A stretch of DNA of 64,000 nucleotides from Ophiobolus disseminans (GCA_010093685.1 MU006221.1:1664152-1728151), one strand, 5' to 3'. Positions 43,986-55,208 are shown, counted from the stretch's first letter. Notes: generated by a model not told the origin, from the sequence alone. Translations and numbers: made by a program.

Positions 43986-44990
43986 AGCAGGAGCTACTCT
44001 TTTTCCGACTTAGTATCCTCCTCTTCTAGCTGTGGCATCTCTGCAATCTTTGTGGTTGCAACAGTGGTAGGAGAAGGGCGACGCGCAGGGGCATACTAAC
44101 AGGAGCTGATAATATGTCTAGAAGCTCCACAGCGTATACACAAGCGGCTGTTCCTGCGTCTCTAAATCTTATCCTTACTCACCCACTTAGCGCGTTAATT
44201 TCCTAGGGATTGAGCAGCATGGGCATGTGTAGGCTCCTAATCTATACTATCGTTTTGCTGCGCGTAGCGTTAAGTGTGAGGTTAGGGTCTCTATAGTGTC
44301 TTGATAGCGTCTAGTCTTGACCCTATAGTTTGAAGTAGGGAGGTGAAAGCGCTATACTTAATTGGAACTAGAAAGACACTGACAAGTCTCTCCTGCATAG
44401 CGTGGCTAATAGCGTTTTCTAGGAGTGAAATCTTGATAGTGTCATTGAATGACAATGCTCCAGCATCTGCTAGCTCAGTCTCAAAGCGTAGCAGAAAGCG
44501 GGCAAAAGACTTATGTGCCTTCTGCTTGATTGAGTAGACATTAGAGAGAGCTTTCCTCTAGCGGTTGGGGTCGCTGTAGGTGCTGGCTAAGTATTCCAGC
44601 AGTTGGGTGCCTGAGCCATTCTCTTCTTCTTCCTTAGCTCTAACAAAGGCTAAGCACATGTTCTAGGCATTACTGCGTAGTCTAGCAAAGATGTAGCGCA
44701 GTTAGTCTATGTCTGATCCAATAACTTTGCTATTAGTCTTAATCTTGTTCTTAGCTTCAATCTCCTATCCATCCTATTTAGAGCGTGTACCATCAAATTC
44801 TGAAAGCTGTAGTAGTTTCTCCTTCCTTTTCTTAGACTAGGGTGCATTAAGGCTTTGTTGCAGAGCATTCTAGAGGCCTTGCATAGTCTATTAATTAATA
44901 GCATTACTTTAAACTATTTGCTGCATAAAAGCGTAGAAGGTTTGCTCTATAGTTAGAGGAGCATTTGCAGCATTGCTGCTGTTAGCCATT
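43986..44990 (-). pseudogene. Chromovirus gag relic (inverted copy)
   Basis: The reverse complement of this stretch matches 43130-43975, for example the TCCCTAGGAAATTAACGCGC segment on both sides of the gap. It carries the same gag domain with TAG interruptions, at somewhat different sites from the plus copy. Confidence 0.7.
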
Positions 44991-45028
44991 TGCTTAGGTT
45001 CTTCTATAGTATGTTCTATTGTGTCTGG

Positions 45029-45265
45029 TGATTCTAGTGATTCTAGTGATTCTAGTGATTCCAGTGATTCCAGTGATTCTAGTGATTCCAGTGATTCCAG
45101 TGATTATCAATATTTCCGTTGTTGCCGAGTGGCTCCGTTGGTGTCCAATGATTCCGTTGATGTCTAATGATTCCGTTGATGTCCAATAATTCCGTTAATG
45201 TCCAATGATTCCGTTAATGTCCAATGATTCCGTTGATGTCTAATAATTCCGTTGATGTCCAATGA
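45029..45265 (-). repeat. 9-bp and 19-bp minisatellites of the inverted copy
   Basis: About nine units of GATTCTAGT/GATTCCAGT (45029-45105), then about seven 19-bp units of the type TTCCGTTGATGTCCAATGA (45120-45265). A spurious Ser/Asp open frame arises from the 9-mer. Confidence 0.85.
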
Positions 45266-45409
45266 TTTTGTCACGTGCTCATGCAGGTGTTCAACCGTAG
45301 AGGTCCCTGCAGTGGCGTTCTTGTATTCCGTTGTATTGCTCTCGCAATTCCGTTGTAGAGCACTAGGGGATGGCCACACTAGCTACTCAAGTGGTAGATC
45401 GAATTCAAA

Positions 45410-45678
45410 TGTAAGGGGCCAGGCAGAAGACTGCAGAAAGGCTAGGTTTAACCGTGATGAATTCGATGGAGTCTATCTAGAGCAAGAGAGCAGACTGACT
45501 TTATAGCAGACTGCTGGCTTCTGGAAGTTTCTACATACATCAGCATTTGTCAGCTGTCAGAAGATCATGTCTTGTTCTAGTTAGTTCCCGGACATTCCAG
45601 GACATTCCATGACATTCCATGCTCTTCCATTGAACCGAAGTGACTCCACTGAGGATAGCAGAGGTCTAACCTCTTACA
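45410..45678 (-). mobile_element. Chromovirus LTR ii, inverted (269 bp)
   Basis: Plus strand starts TGTAAGGGGCCAGGCAG and ends GGTCTAACCTCTTACA, the reverse complement of LTRs i and iii. It retains more CAG/CTG sites than LTR i and iii (e.g. CCAGG, CTGG), so it is less mutated. Next to it inside the element is a D-arm-like GCTACTCAAGTGGTAGA. Confidence 0.85.
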
Positions 45679-46207
45679 CTAGTAGAGCCGCAGGCATATT
45701 GCCAAAGGGCAAAGGATTACGTCCTATTCCTCGCAAGGGTAGGATTAGTGCACTCTGTACTAGGGACCGACCTCCCGCGGGAGGTAGGGCCCTGCTATAG
45801 CCTAGCTAAGTGCCGGAGGTTAGCCAACCTAGAGTTGGTGCGGCGGAACCTAGCTTGGATAGCATCTAACGCGGTGGCGTTAATCCCTTAGGGTTAGAGG
45901 CATGCCTTATGGAGTTTGCGCGCGGCGTGCTATAGGCGTCCTCGCTATTGTTGTTGTCTTCAACATCATAGAATCTGGAAGCACTAGATGCAGATAGTTG
46001 ATAGAGCTGCTAGTTTAGCTGCTCCTGCTGGTTCTCCTCTAGCACATGCCCTTAGGCGTCTAACGCCGCGGCGTCGGGAGTGTTGCAGGCTACGCCCTTG
46101 CCTTTGTCAAGGCTAGCGTTGCGAGTATTTACTATACTTGCAAGTAGAGCGTAGTGTAGGTCCTAATAACGACTACCTTTCTAGGAAGGAGTAGGAAGGA
46201 TTCGAAT
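45679..46207 (-). pseudogene. Coding relic downstream of an inverted LTR
   Basis: With TAG codons skipped, a minus frame reads HVLEENQQEQLN-stop-QLYQLS, SRFYDVEDNNNSEDAYSTPR and KGLTPPR-stop-MLSKLGSAA. It lies just after the LTR at 46208-46392 in element orientation and is probably its gag leader. It is cut off by LTR ii. Confidence 0.4.
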
Positions 46208-46392
46208 TGTGAGGCATTTGTAGGTAGGAGTTAAAGGATGAGTATACTGAGTAGTATTGAAGTAAGACAAATCCTTAAGGGACTCGGATAAGGGTCTACT
46301 AGGGGTATATATACGGGGCCACACGTGACCCGAGGCTAGCCCGATAGGTCTCCGGAGGCTCTGCCTGGTCGGTATCCCAAAGGGGCGTGACA
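46208..46392 (-). mobile_element. LTR of a second gypsy family, inverted (185 bp)
   Basis: Plus strand begins TGTGAGGCATTTG and ends GGGGCGTGACA. It shares its ends and internal blocks (CACGTG flanked by GGCC, and the CTTAAGGATT region) with the 58654-58837 LTR, so they are related families. A TATA-like GTATATATAC is present. Confidence 0.7.
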
Positions 46393-47089
46393 AAGCCTCT
46401 GTTAGTAGGCGCCCTGTCGCTCTGATTCATGCTGCTCGTTGCCCTGCTGCTGCCCACCCTGCTGCTGCCCGCCCTGCTGCTGCTCGCCCTACTACTGCTG
46501 CTGCTCCTCTTGCTCTTCCTCCTGCACGATGAAGTAGCGGACGTAGCGGCGCTCGCGGAAGAAGGTCTGCACCTTAACTAGCCGCTAGAGCTGCGCTACG
46601 TGCTCTTTGTACGAGGTAGCTGCAGAGGACGACTAGCGCGTTAGCTTTACGCTGTGCTGCTAGTTGACGTGCTGCTGCATCTTTGCGCGACTTGTGCTGA
46701 TAAAGCTACAGGCTGCTGCTGCTGCTACTGCCGCTGCCGCTGCCACTCGTACAGCAGCAGAGGAACGCGTCCTGCGCCGGCCTAAGCACGTCAATGGGAT
46801 CGCTATAGGATGTAGGCTAGCTAACCTCGCCTAGAAGGAGCAGAGGCAAGTCTTCGTACAAGGCAAGCAGCTCTTGTTGCTGCAGCGCAGGCATATAGTG
46901 TTGCATCTTAAGGTAGTGGTTACGGCTGTAGACAGCGCAGCAATGCTTGCGGCATAAGAGCACGCTCTAGGCTGGATATTGCCTAAAAAAAAGCCTGTAG
47001 TACCTTCTCTTTCTCCTCTGCTATCTTGCATGTTGCTCTCTATTGCGTATACACGTATGTGTGCGCTGTGGTGAAGAGCATAGCTTGTG
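46393..47089 (-). pseudogene. Gln-rich coding relic
   Basis: CAG/CTG-rich DNA. One minus frame, with five TAGs at Gln positions, reads SAATSYKEHVAQL-stop-RLVK, FFRERRYVRYFIVQEEEQEE and a Gln/Gly-rich tail. It is probably the end of a transposon protein, but I cannot name the family. Beyond about 46860 nothing coding is evident. Confidence 0.35.
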
Positions 47090-47373
47090 CGCGGGAATGG
47101 CCCCGATCGCGCGGGAATGGCCCCTCGCGGATTTTGGTAAGGCGAGGGGCTGCAGCCAATCAGCGATCGCTCGGGAATGCCCCCGGGGCCATTCCCGAGG
47201 GTGTTCATATGGAGAGAGCGTTATAGCTGCAAACCACTCGGATTGTGCGCTAAGGTGCGCTGATGCATGTGTCAAAATTTGGGGCAAATCCACTTGGGGG
47301 GTGGACGGGCACCCTACCCTCGAAAGTATGGCACCCTACCCTCGAAAGTATGGCACCCTACCCTCGGAAACTC
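47090..47373. repeat. GC-rich hairpin and 22-bp tandem repeats
   Basis: Two direct copies of GCGGGAATGGCCCC, then a perfect 10-bp hairpin CTCGGGAATG/CATTCCCGAG at 47170-47199, and three tandem 22-bp units GGCACCCTACCCTCGAAAG... at 47308-47373. The composition differs sharply from the AT-rich neighbours. Possibly the subterminal region of a DNA transposon. Confidence 0.6.
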
Positions 47374-47469
47374 AGATATACCCGCGCTGCGCGTAGCCTC
47401 TGTCACTAACAAAGTATTCCACCTTACTAACGGTGCATTCCGCGCCGTGGGTTAGGCTTAACAAGGACA

Positions 47470-48030
47470 GGAGCATTAGGCAAACTAGAAAAGACATAAG
47501 CAGTCTAACCTTAGAGTTAATAACAAGGTCTAGCTTTCTTACCAGAAACAACTCTCTAATAGCCGCCTAAACCGGAAACTAGACTAGAAGAATGCTAAAT
47601 ACACAGTCATTAAGGTCATCAGCCTACACTTAGTTAGGCTTAACACACTACTAGGCATCTACAATGTCTTCTACATTGACCGCCTAAGGCTAGCCTCCTT
47701 AGATCCCTTTCCTAGCTAGCCAAACAATGACACGCAACCGGAGCCTGTTCTAGTTAATAGAGAACTAGAGTTAGAGGTAGAAGAAATTATAGCTAAGGTG
47801 CTCTACAGAAACCGGCTATTTTTTGAAGTCAAGTGGACTAGATATGCCCTTACTACCTTTAAGCCAGCAGAAAACCTTTAGAACAATACTACCTTAGACA
47901 ACTAGGAAACCTTTACTGCTCTATACCGCAATTAACGTTCTAAACAGCTTCTAGCTGGATTTAGGAGAGGTAATGAAGGACAGTACCTAAGACATAACAC
48001 TGCTGCACACAGATTAGAGAAGGGGGGTAA
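47470..48030 (+). pseudogene. Chromovirus integrase C-terminus with chromodomain
   Basis: With stops ignored, the frame reads YTVIKVISLHLVRLNTLLGI, PEPVLVNRELELEVEEIIAK and FFEVKWTRYALTTFKPAENL, a chromodomain-like end of a gypsy integrase. A purine tract AGAGAAGGGGGGTAA (48016-48030) directly precedes LTR iii. Confidence 0.7.
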
Positions 48031-48298
48031 TGTAAGAGGTTAGACCTCTACTATCCTTAGTAGAGTCACTTCGGTTCAATTAGAGTCACTTCGGCTTAAC
48101 GGAACATCACGGAAGAGCATGGAATGCTCTAGCTATTAAAGAGATTACAAATGATGACATATGCCAATGTATGTAGAAACTCCTAGAAACTAGCAGTCTG
48201 CCTATTTAGACAGCCTGCTCTCCAACTCTAGATAGTCTCCATCGAATTCATCACTGTTCTACCTAGCCTTTCTGCAGTCTTCTGCCTAGCCCCTTACA
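48031..48298 (+). mobile_element. Chromovirus LTR iii (268 bp), 3' LTR
   Basis: Starts TGTAAGAGGTTAGACC and ends TAGCCCCTTACA, after a polypurine tract, so it is the 3' LTR of a plus-strand element. Its right edge cuts into the NACHT relic. Confidence 0.85.
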
Positions 48299-49702
48299 TA
48301 TACTGCAGCTTAGGTTGCAGACTGTTAGCAACTGCTCTATTGTCTATCTCGCTCCTCAGCACTCTACAGCTAATAAGGCTGCACATGTCTTAATAAAGGC
48401 CGCCTTGCCTAGACATAAGCTTAAGGCAGCGAGATGCAAGCTTCTTGTGCGTGCTTTTCTCGTCTACCTAGAACAAGCTCTTTGCCTATTTCTAGGGGTT
48501 GACAAGGAACTCGCAAAAGGACAAGTGCAAAAGACGAATAGGTGTGTTCTCGCTGTTAGGAACACTAAGAACAGAGTGCAAAGAGTTAAATTAGCACTAG
48601 ATCTCCTCTTGTAGAACATGAAGCAGTTAGGCAAGTAAGATAGCAGAGAGTGGGCTTTTAAGAACAACAACACTGCTGACCACTTCTCGGAAAGCCTAAA
48701 GCCACGTTTCCTTCTCGTCTTCCTCCTGCTCACTAAGCAGCTAGTCGAGCACAGGGAGGTACGTCCAATTAAGCTGTAAAAAGGTCGCCTTTTGATACTG
48801 CAGGACCTTATTCAGAAAAGCCACAGGACTGCTTTCTTTGCTACTAACATATCGACACACGGTAGCAGCGTAGATAAACAGTGGCACGGCCAACTTAACC
48901 AGCGCTATAATCTGCTGTCTCGCTGGCTAGTCTAAGGCCAACTTGCGTTCTTTTTGTATCACACTGAGCTTATGCTCTAGGAATAGACGGATGTTATGTT
49001 CAATTGTGATCCTTAGCACTTCCTGGAGGACGAGGTCATGATATGTGCCATTTGGCATCTCCTTGAAGCCTAGGCGGATATGGAGCTCAGGCCGGCTAGT
49101 CACCACGATCCGCAGCGGCATCGGGTAAACGTCTTTCACCTAAGCGAGCAGCTAGAGGATCGCTCAAATGTCTGCTTCTCGCCCACATTCGTCTAGCGCG
49201 TTGATCACGATAACACGTGCTAAGGCCTGCGAGCAAGCCTGCTTTATTCCTAAGAGTGGCTGCAGGATCAGCTTCTCAAACTGGTCTTTTAGAGCCTTGT
49301 GTGAGATAGTCGAGTCCTCGTTGAGCGTCTTTTTGATCCCAGGCAGCATGCCCGGCTCGCAGGCAACTAGATCCGTGGCAATGGTGGTAAAGAACCGTGA
49401 GGCGTTGCCGCGCTTGCCCTCGTCTTTCTTGAAGAAGAAGCTTGCTCCAAGCTGGCCTTGACTAGCAAACGACTGAGCAACTGTCCGCGCTATCGTAGAC
49501 TTTCCCGTGCCCGCCATGCCGCTCAGCCAGAATATGGACTTGCCATCCTTGTTGTTTGCCCATGTTGTGATCTCGTCTAGCAGCTCGGTGCGAGTATCTG
49601 GTAGGCATCGTGCATTATGCTCTTTGTTGTGGGAATTAAACGAAGCGCCTAATTTTGTCCTGTAGTACCTTCGATGATTAAAGAGCTGCTCCCAAGTATG
49701 GC
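48299..49702 (-). pseudogene. NACHT-type NLR, riddled with stops and truncated
   Basis: One minus frame keeps its phase from 49702 to 48299. P-loop: FWLSGMAGTGKSTIARTVAQ; Walker B: VIVINALDEC (usually IDALDEC); sensor: PLRIVVTSRPELHIRLGF; then the helical part SPLSAILLA-stop-LLHVL and PIRLLHLSFCEFLVNP, ending NSLQPKLQY at the LTR. In filamentous fungi such proteins are innate-immunity or heterokaryon-incompatibility NTPases. About a dozen internal stops occur, nearly all TAG at positions expected to be CAG (Gln) or TGG (Trp). N-terminal effector domain and C-terminal repeats are missing. It begins immediately after the stop of the intact NB-ARC gene. Confidence 0.88.
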
Positions 49703-49704
49703 CA

Positions 49705-52700
49705 TCATACCTCTACATGTAGTTCCTCAATCGAGCTAGCGTTGTTCCGAGCCTTCTCGATACGCTCCCGCAACTCGGGAATTTTGTCCTGTACCTTTAG
49801 CCGGATCTTATGCTTCATACCCGCACCCTGGCCACCAATGCCAGCGAGCCCAGCCTGGAACTCTTCGCACATGTGTAGGGCTTCTTCGAACTTGCCTTGT
49901 TCCTCCAGGCACTGCTCTAGTAACCACAAATTCGACAGGCGGTCTGGATGGTCTCCGTCCTCGTCGACAAGCCGGCTATACTTGGCCTTGTCGATGAGAG
50001 TGTAGAATATGCTCTCCGCCTGAGCATACTTCTTCAGTTTCGTAAGAATTTGGGCGTATATTGTTCTCGCCATTAGTAAAGCGATATGCTCCTTGGGAAT
50101 ATTGCGGTCGGCCACCTTCAGTCCCTCTACTATCATGGTCTCTGCTTCAACGTTGAGACCCATCATGGACTTGGTTCGTGCAAAGTATAGTATGGCTAAC
50201 AAGGTGTAGTGGTGCTCGGCACCGAGTTGCTCCTTGCGCTGGTCGTACACAATCTGCATGTATCGGTAGCTCAATGCTAGGTTCTCGTCTCGCCGCGGGT
50301 TCTCGTCTTCTTCGAGTCGGACATAGCTCATTGCCAGATCCTCCAGACAAAACAAAGTCTCTAGGTGAGTTTCCCCTCTTATGTCTTTCATACCCTGCCA
50401 AGAGACCTGATACAACTCAGTGGCTCTGTCATAGTCCATCCATCGGTAATGTAACCGTGCCGTATTGCGAATAGATTTGAGGGTCTTCTCATGCTTTGCG
50501 CCGTAAAGTGTCCTGAACTTTTCGGTGTTGCAGATATGAAGAGATTGCGCCTCGAGCCATCTTCCCTTAAGGTACAATGCTGACCCAAGTAGATCCGTCA
50601 CGTCCAGTGTCAACGGATGATCTTCTCCCCAAGTATCAAGACACATCTGACGTGCTCTTCGCTGGCGCTGTACTGCCTTGTCCATTTCCGACATTTCCCA
50701 CAACGACTGGCTTACCAAAAGTGATAAACCTATTGCGATAGGATGATCAGCGCCAAGTCTTGTAGAGACGAAAGTAAGTGCTCTCTCCTGAAGCTTCTGT
50801 GCTTCATCGAAATGTCCTGTCTCCCCATATACACGTGCAAATCGGACATCTTGTTCAGCTTCAAGCCTCCCATAGCTTTTCTTTAATAACCATAAGCGGC
50901 TTGTTTGTTCTGAATTCTCTTGCAATCGACGTTCTATCTCTGTCTGATGTTCACAAACGTGCCTGATGTGGGGTAGGAGCTCACGCCTCAAACGGGCCTC
51001 GTTCTCAGTATCGCCATGTGGCGGCCGTCGGATACTGAATGCCAGTGTGGTCATGGAGACCTGACACCATAGCGCTTGATGTGATGTAGACATCTCGGGT
51101 CGCTCCCGCACCCACTTGTGAACGAGTCGGTGCATACTGTATTGTCCTGAATTTCTGTCTTGCCTCATCACTAGCGACCTTTCTATGAGGACTCCTAATG
51201 CCTCACGGAGTCTTACATGGATTTCGTCCTCTAGAGCGTTTAGGTTAAGCCAATTCCGATTTCTCAGCACCTCCGGCAAAGGTGTAGGTGTAGCCAACTT
51301 CATTCTCACAAAAGCTCGTACCTCACGAAAAGCCATGAGCCATGGTGTGCGCGGTGGCTTTTCCAGCTTCTCCAAGATCTCTTTCATTTGCTTTGCATCT
51401 TGTCCTTGTTGTTCCATTTCTTTGAGCGGGTTGACAGCTGAATTGATCAGAAAATCTAGCCGGATGTTCTGGAAGTGGAAATAAGAGAATACATGCAGTA
51501 ACTCAATTGCGTCCTGGTAACTGGCGTTTGGCGACGACTGAAGCGATTCGTAAAGTATCTCGTAGGTTGAGAAGACCTTGATGCTATGCTTATCCTCCCG
51601 GACATACTCCTTCTCTCGAGACCTGCTGTTCGACCTGCCGTGAAGGTTGCGCCGAATCCGTCGAATCTGACGATCGAAGTATACCAAATACTCTGCCCAG
51701 TTACAAATACCAAGGCGTATAGCCTTAGCAGCCTGATCTAAAGCAAGCGGTAAATATCCCAGCGCTTGACATATGGTTCTGGCCGAGTCCACAATCAGAG
51801 TGGCCAAGGGTTTTGGCTCTTCGGCAGCATTAATAAGGAGGTCTTCGGCTTCTTGAGGCTCCATGGGTAGCAGCTCCAGATACCTATCACCAGTGTTTCC
51901 GTACTCCACGTGCGCTGGATTGCGAGTCGTGATGATACAACAGCCCTTAGATCCTTGTGGCAGCAGCTCACGAATTCTGATCCTATCCTCGTCGACGTTA
52001 TCGATGAGGAGAAGCCATGGAAGGGCTCGAGTTATTAACCAATGCTTCGCCGCTTTTGCATTGGGAGCAACGCCTCCTAGTGTAGCGATGGTTTCGTAAC
52101 TGGTAGCCGCGTGCTTTTCAGAAGTACCATCCACGTAAAAGACGCCCCAAAACTTATGTCTGTACTCCTCGGCAAATCTGACGGCCAGTTCGGTCTTTCC
52201 GGACCCGCTCAGTCCATATATAACGAATACCTGTTGCGTGGGTAACGTTGGGTCACGAAACGCAACCTCCAAGGTCGCCAATTGGGCTATCCTGCCAGTG
52301 TAGTAGGCTCTGACCCTTCTCGGAACGATGAAGTGTTGATTAGGTGTAGGAGGAATGTACACCGTGACTTCTTTGGCTGCTTTAAGAGCCTCTCGAACCT
52401 TGGATCAATATTAGTGAACCATCTTATGATACCATAGTTGGACCTTACTTCAAATGTGTCGTGTTCGACGTTTGAATGCAGTTTCTGCTCGACCAACTCA
52501 ATCTGGAAATGCAGCTTAGTAGCTGTGGAAGACCTGTCCTTGAGCAATTGGGCGTCTTCGTCGTCGATATCTTGGTATTGCAACAAGTCGGTAGCCGTGA
52601 ATAAGGCCCGCAGAAGCTCCGCAAGGAGTCTCAGAGCAGAATATGTTTCCTCGTACCAAGCCTGGTTTTCCAGGTGGTTTTCGGTCCCGAGATATCCAAC

Positions 52701-53039
52701 TGCATCTCTCTCGTGTATAAAGCTCTCGAGGCTGGATCGAAGTGGCCGCACGAAAGGACTGCACTCATTTATGAGGGTTGCTGTGCTGTCCAAAACAGCT
52801 CGTAGATGGAGTAATGCGCTTGGCGAGCGAATTTTGAGATGTATTGAAGGGTGTCGTCGTTCTCTAGTCGCAAGACTATCGAACTCTTGTACGATATCGA
52901 CGAGATCGCTGACTTGCTCCACAAGGCTGGCCACTTCGGGCTCCGCACCGGAGACATTAATCTTCTCAAGCACACCTAAAGTAGCCTGGAGATCGCGAAC
53001 CAAATTACCTGCGCCGAGACTATCAAAAAGCTCTGTCAT
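49705..53039 (-). CDS. NLR protein: helical N-domain, NB-ARC, TPR repeats
   Basis: Two exons, 53039-52449 and 52398-49705, joined by a 50-bp intron (GTAAGG...CCAAG, phase 0), give 1094 residues. Residues 1 to about 197 are a helical N-terminal domain (MTELFDSLGAGNLVRDLQAT) of unrecognised type, the usual place of an effector module. The NB-ARC follows: P-loop VIYGLSGSGKTELAVRFAEE, Walker B PWLLLIDNVDED, CCIITTRNPA and LGYLPLALDQAA (GLPL-type). The C-terminal half has TPR_10/12-like repeats, e.g. FDEAQKLQERAL, RQRRARQMCLDTWGEDHPLT and YAQAESIFYTLIDK. It likely senses non-self and triggers incompatibility or defence in the cytosol. Intact despite the mutated NACHT relic next to it. Divergent from the P450 at 53418. 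Confidence 0.9.
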
Positions 53040-53417
53040 TGTGGTAAGTGCATCAGATACGCATAGTGAGTGTACTCAGGTGCTTTCGCGTTCGCGAGGT
53101 GGGGCGGGGAACAGCAATCGAAATTGCTCAGCCGCCAGGTGTGTCTCACCTGCAGTATTGGAAACAGCGGAGGACTCGTGCGCGGTACAGGGCGGTACGT
53201 AATAGGCTGGCTGTGACAAGGTGGCGCGAACATCTGAACTGATTGGTTTAACCCCCATGCCACGTTACACGGTTGGGACCAGCGTGCATGTAAATCGTGC
53301 ACAGATAATAGAGGACTTATAGTTGTTTGCATAACCCCGCGCAATCTGGTGTTGCTTCGATATCCTTCAAAGATTGTAAATCCGTCCCGACATTGCCATC
53401 GCCTTCACTTAGCTAGC
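53040..53417. promoter_or_regulatory. Divergent intergenic region, NLR and P450
   Basis: 378 bp between two divergent starts; no gene. Possible shared promoter, by geometry only. Confidence 0.4.
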
Positions 53418-55208
53418 ATGGCCCACAGGTTGCCTTCAACATCGAGTAGCCAAGAAATCGGAACAGAGACCCCAGCTAGTGCGCTCAGATCTATTCAGGT
53501 CTTTGAGCTGGCTGCCGCCTTGGCGTTGTGCTCTTACTTCTATTTCCAATGGAGAGCTCGCACGCAGGTAAGCCAGTCTGCTAGGGTTTTATTCAATACT
53601 GACTCAGTGATCTGATTCTTAGATGGAGAATGCGATCGCAAAGCAGTACAATTGCAGACCTGTTCAACCCTACGTGCCGTACAAATGGCCCTTGGCCCTT
53701 GACCTCCTCAAGCAGAATTACGAGATTCTGTTCAGTGATCATACCTTCGAAAAGCTCACGCCATACTTTGATATAGCTAAGACATGTTGTATTCACCTGT
53801 TTGGAGTTACAGGGTATTTCACGACTGATCCGGACAACATTGAGACTATTCTCTCAGCCAAATTCGACGACTACAGCCTTGGCAGTCGCCGCTTAGCTAC
53901 TCATCCACTGCTTGGCGAGGGTATCTTTTCGCAAGACGGGCCCGCTTGGAAACGATCTCGAGAGCTCATACGGCAACAATTCGTCCGTGTGCACAAGGAA
54001 ACACCCCGAGCCTTTACTTCACACGTCGACAGCCTCCTGGCTAGTATCTCAGATGCCTCAGTTGGCGGACTTGTGGACCTGAAGCCACTCATGTTCGAAT
54101 ATACCCTCAATACCACCACATCGCTGCTCTTTGGCGAGCCTCACAGTAGCATGTCGAAAGAGGAAGGGAACGCAGTACGCGAAAACTTTGATCATGCATC
54201 CTTTGGGTGTGGCATTCGTGTTCGGCTCGCTGATGCAGCGTTTCTCTACAATCCTGCCAAATTCAGGAAGTCATGCAAGGCCGTGCGGGACTGGGCAACC
54301 TTCTTCGCATCCAAAGCTATGAAGTACAAGGACGAGCATGGTGAGGAGGCTGCCGCTGAGAGGTATCCGTTCATTATCGATCTATGGAAGGAAATGCAAG
54401 AATTCGACTTGGTGCGCGACCAACTTCTCCACATACTTGTCGCTGGTCGAGACTCTACAGCTAGCCTCCTATGCTGGACCGTGTAAGTCTATGGTACCTA
54501 CCCTGTCATGCTAATCTGACCATGAGTAGGTTCCATCTTGTTCGCAATCCAAATATCTTGGGACGACTGCAGAAGGAGATTGACTGCGTCCCAAGAGAAG
54601 GTGATCTCAGTCGAGAACAGATTCAAAAACTCCCGTTTCTCCGATGTTGCTTCAACGAGAGTACGTTCCATCCGCATTGTCAGGCGGGCCAAATTAACGT
54701 AACGCACTACTAGTTTTGCGGCTGTACCCAACATTGCCGATGAATATTCGATTTGCGAACAAACCCACCATACTGCCCCGCGGAGGTGGACCAGACGGCA
54801 CTTCACCCGTTCTTTTGTCGAAGGGTGCCGGGATTGTGTGGTCAGTGTATCACCTCCACCGCCTCGAGGATATATACGGCCCAGATTCGAGATTGTTTCG
54901 CCCACAAAGATGGGAGAGCGGTGAGTTGATCAAGAATGCTCGCCTAGGGGTTGGTTTCGTGGACTTCAATGGCGGGCCGAGGGTGTGCCTGGGCAGTAAG
55001 TAACGAAATTCCGTCTCCTACAATTGCTGACAGCTGCATAGAAGACTACGCGCTCATGGAGGCTAGCTACGCTCTTATCAGAATTCTCCAGGCTCATCCG
55101 AACATCCGGATTGCCCCTGGCGTTGCAAATGAACCCGTTGGAGCCGAGAAACAGGCATACACTATCGGTCTATATCCGCTAGAGGGCGTACAAGTGGTAT
55201 TAGGTTGA
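53418..55208 (+). CDS. Cytochrome P450, CYP52-like
   Basis: Five exons, 53418-53567, 53623-54482, 54530-54660, 54714-54995 and 55042-55208, give 529 residues; introns of 46-55 bp restore every motif. N-terminal anchor VFELAAALALCSYFYF. I helix LHILVAGRDSTASLLCW (near residue 322), ExxR in FNEILRLYPTLP (split by an intron), PQRW, and heme loop FVDFNGGPRVCLGK (Cys near 471). The AGRDSTA motif and the NxRxANKPTILPRGGGPDG stretch are typical of CYP52 and relatives, which omega-hydroxylate alkanes and fatty acids in the ER. Substrate here is unknown. It sits between NLR and HET genes, with no biosynthetic backbone gene nearby. Confidence 0.88.

Noticed and set aside
44973..45167. Ser/Asp-repeat protein
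   Set aside because: The repeat (SDSSDSS) is a translation of the 9-bp minisatellite in the retrotransposon leader, not a gene.
41928..48303. One intact chromovirus from 41933 to 48298 with TSD TACTT/TACTG
   Set aside because: The 5-mers do not match fully and the flanks are unrelated (gypsy RT on the left, NACHT gene on the right), and an inverted copy lies inside. A rearrangement is more likely.
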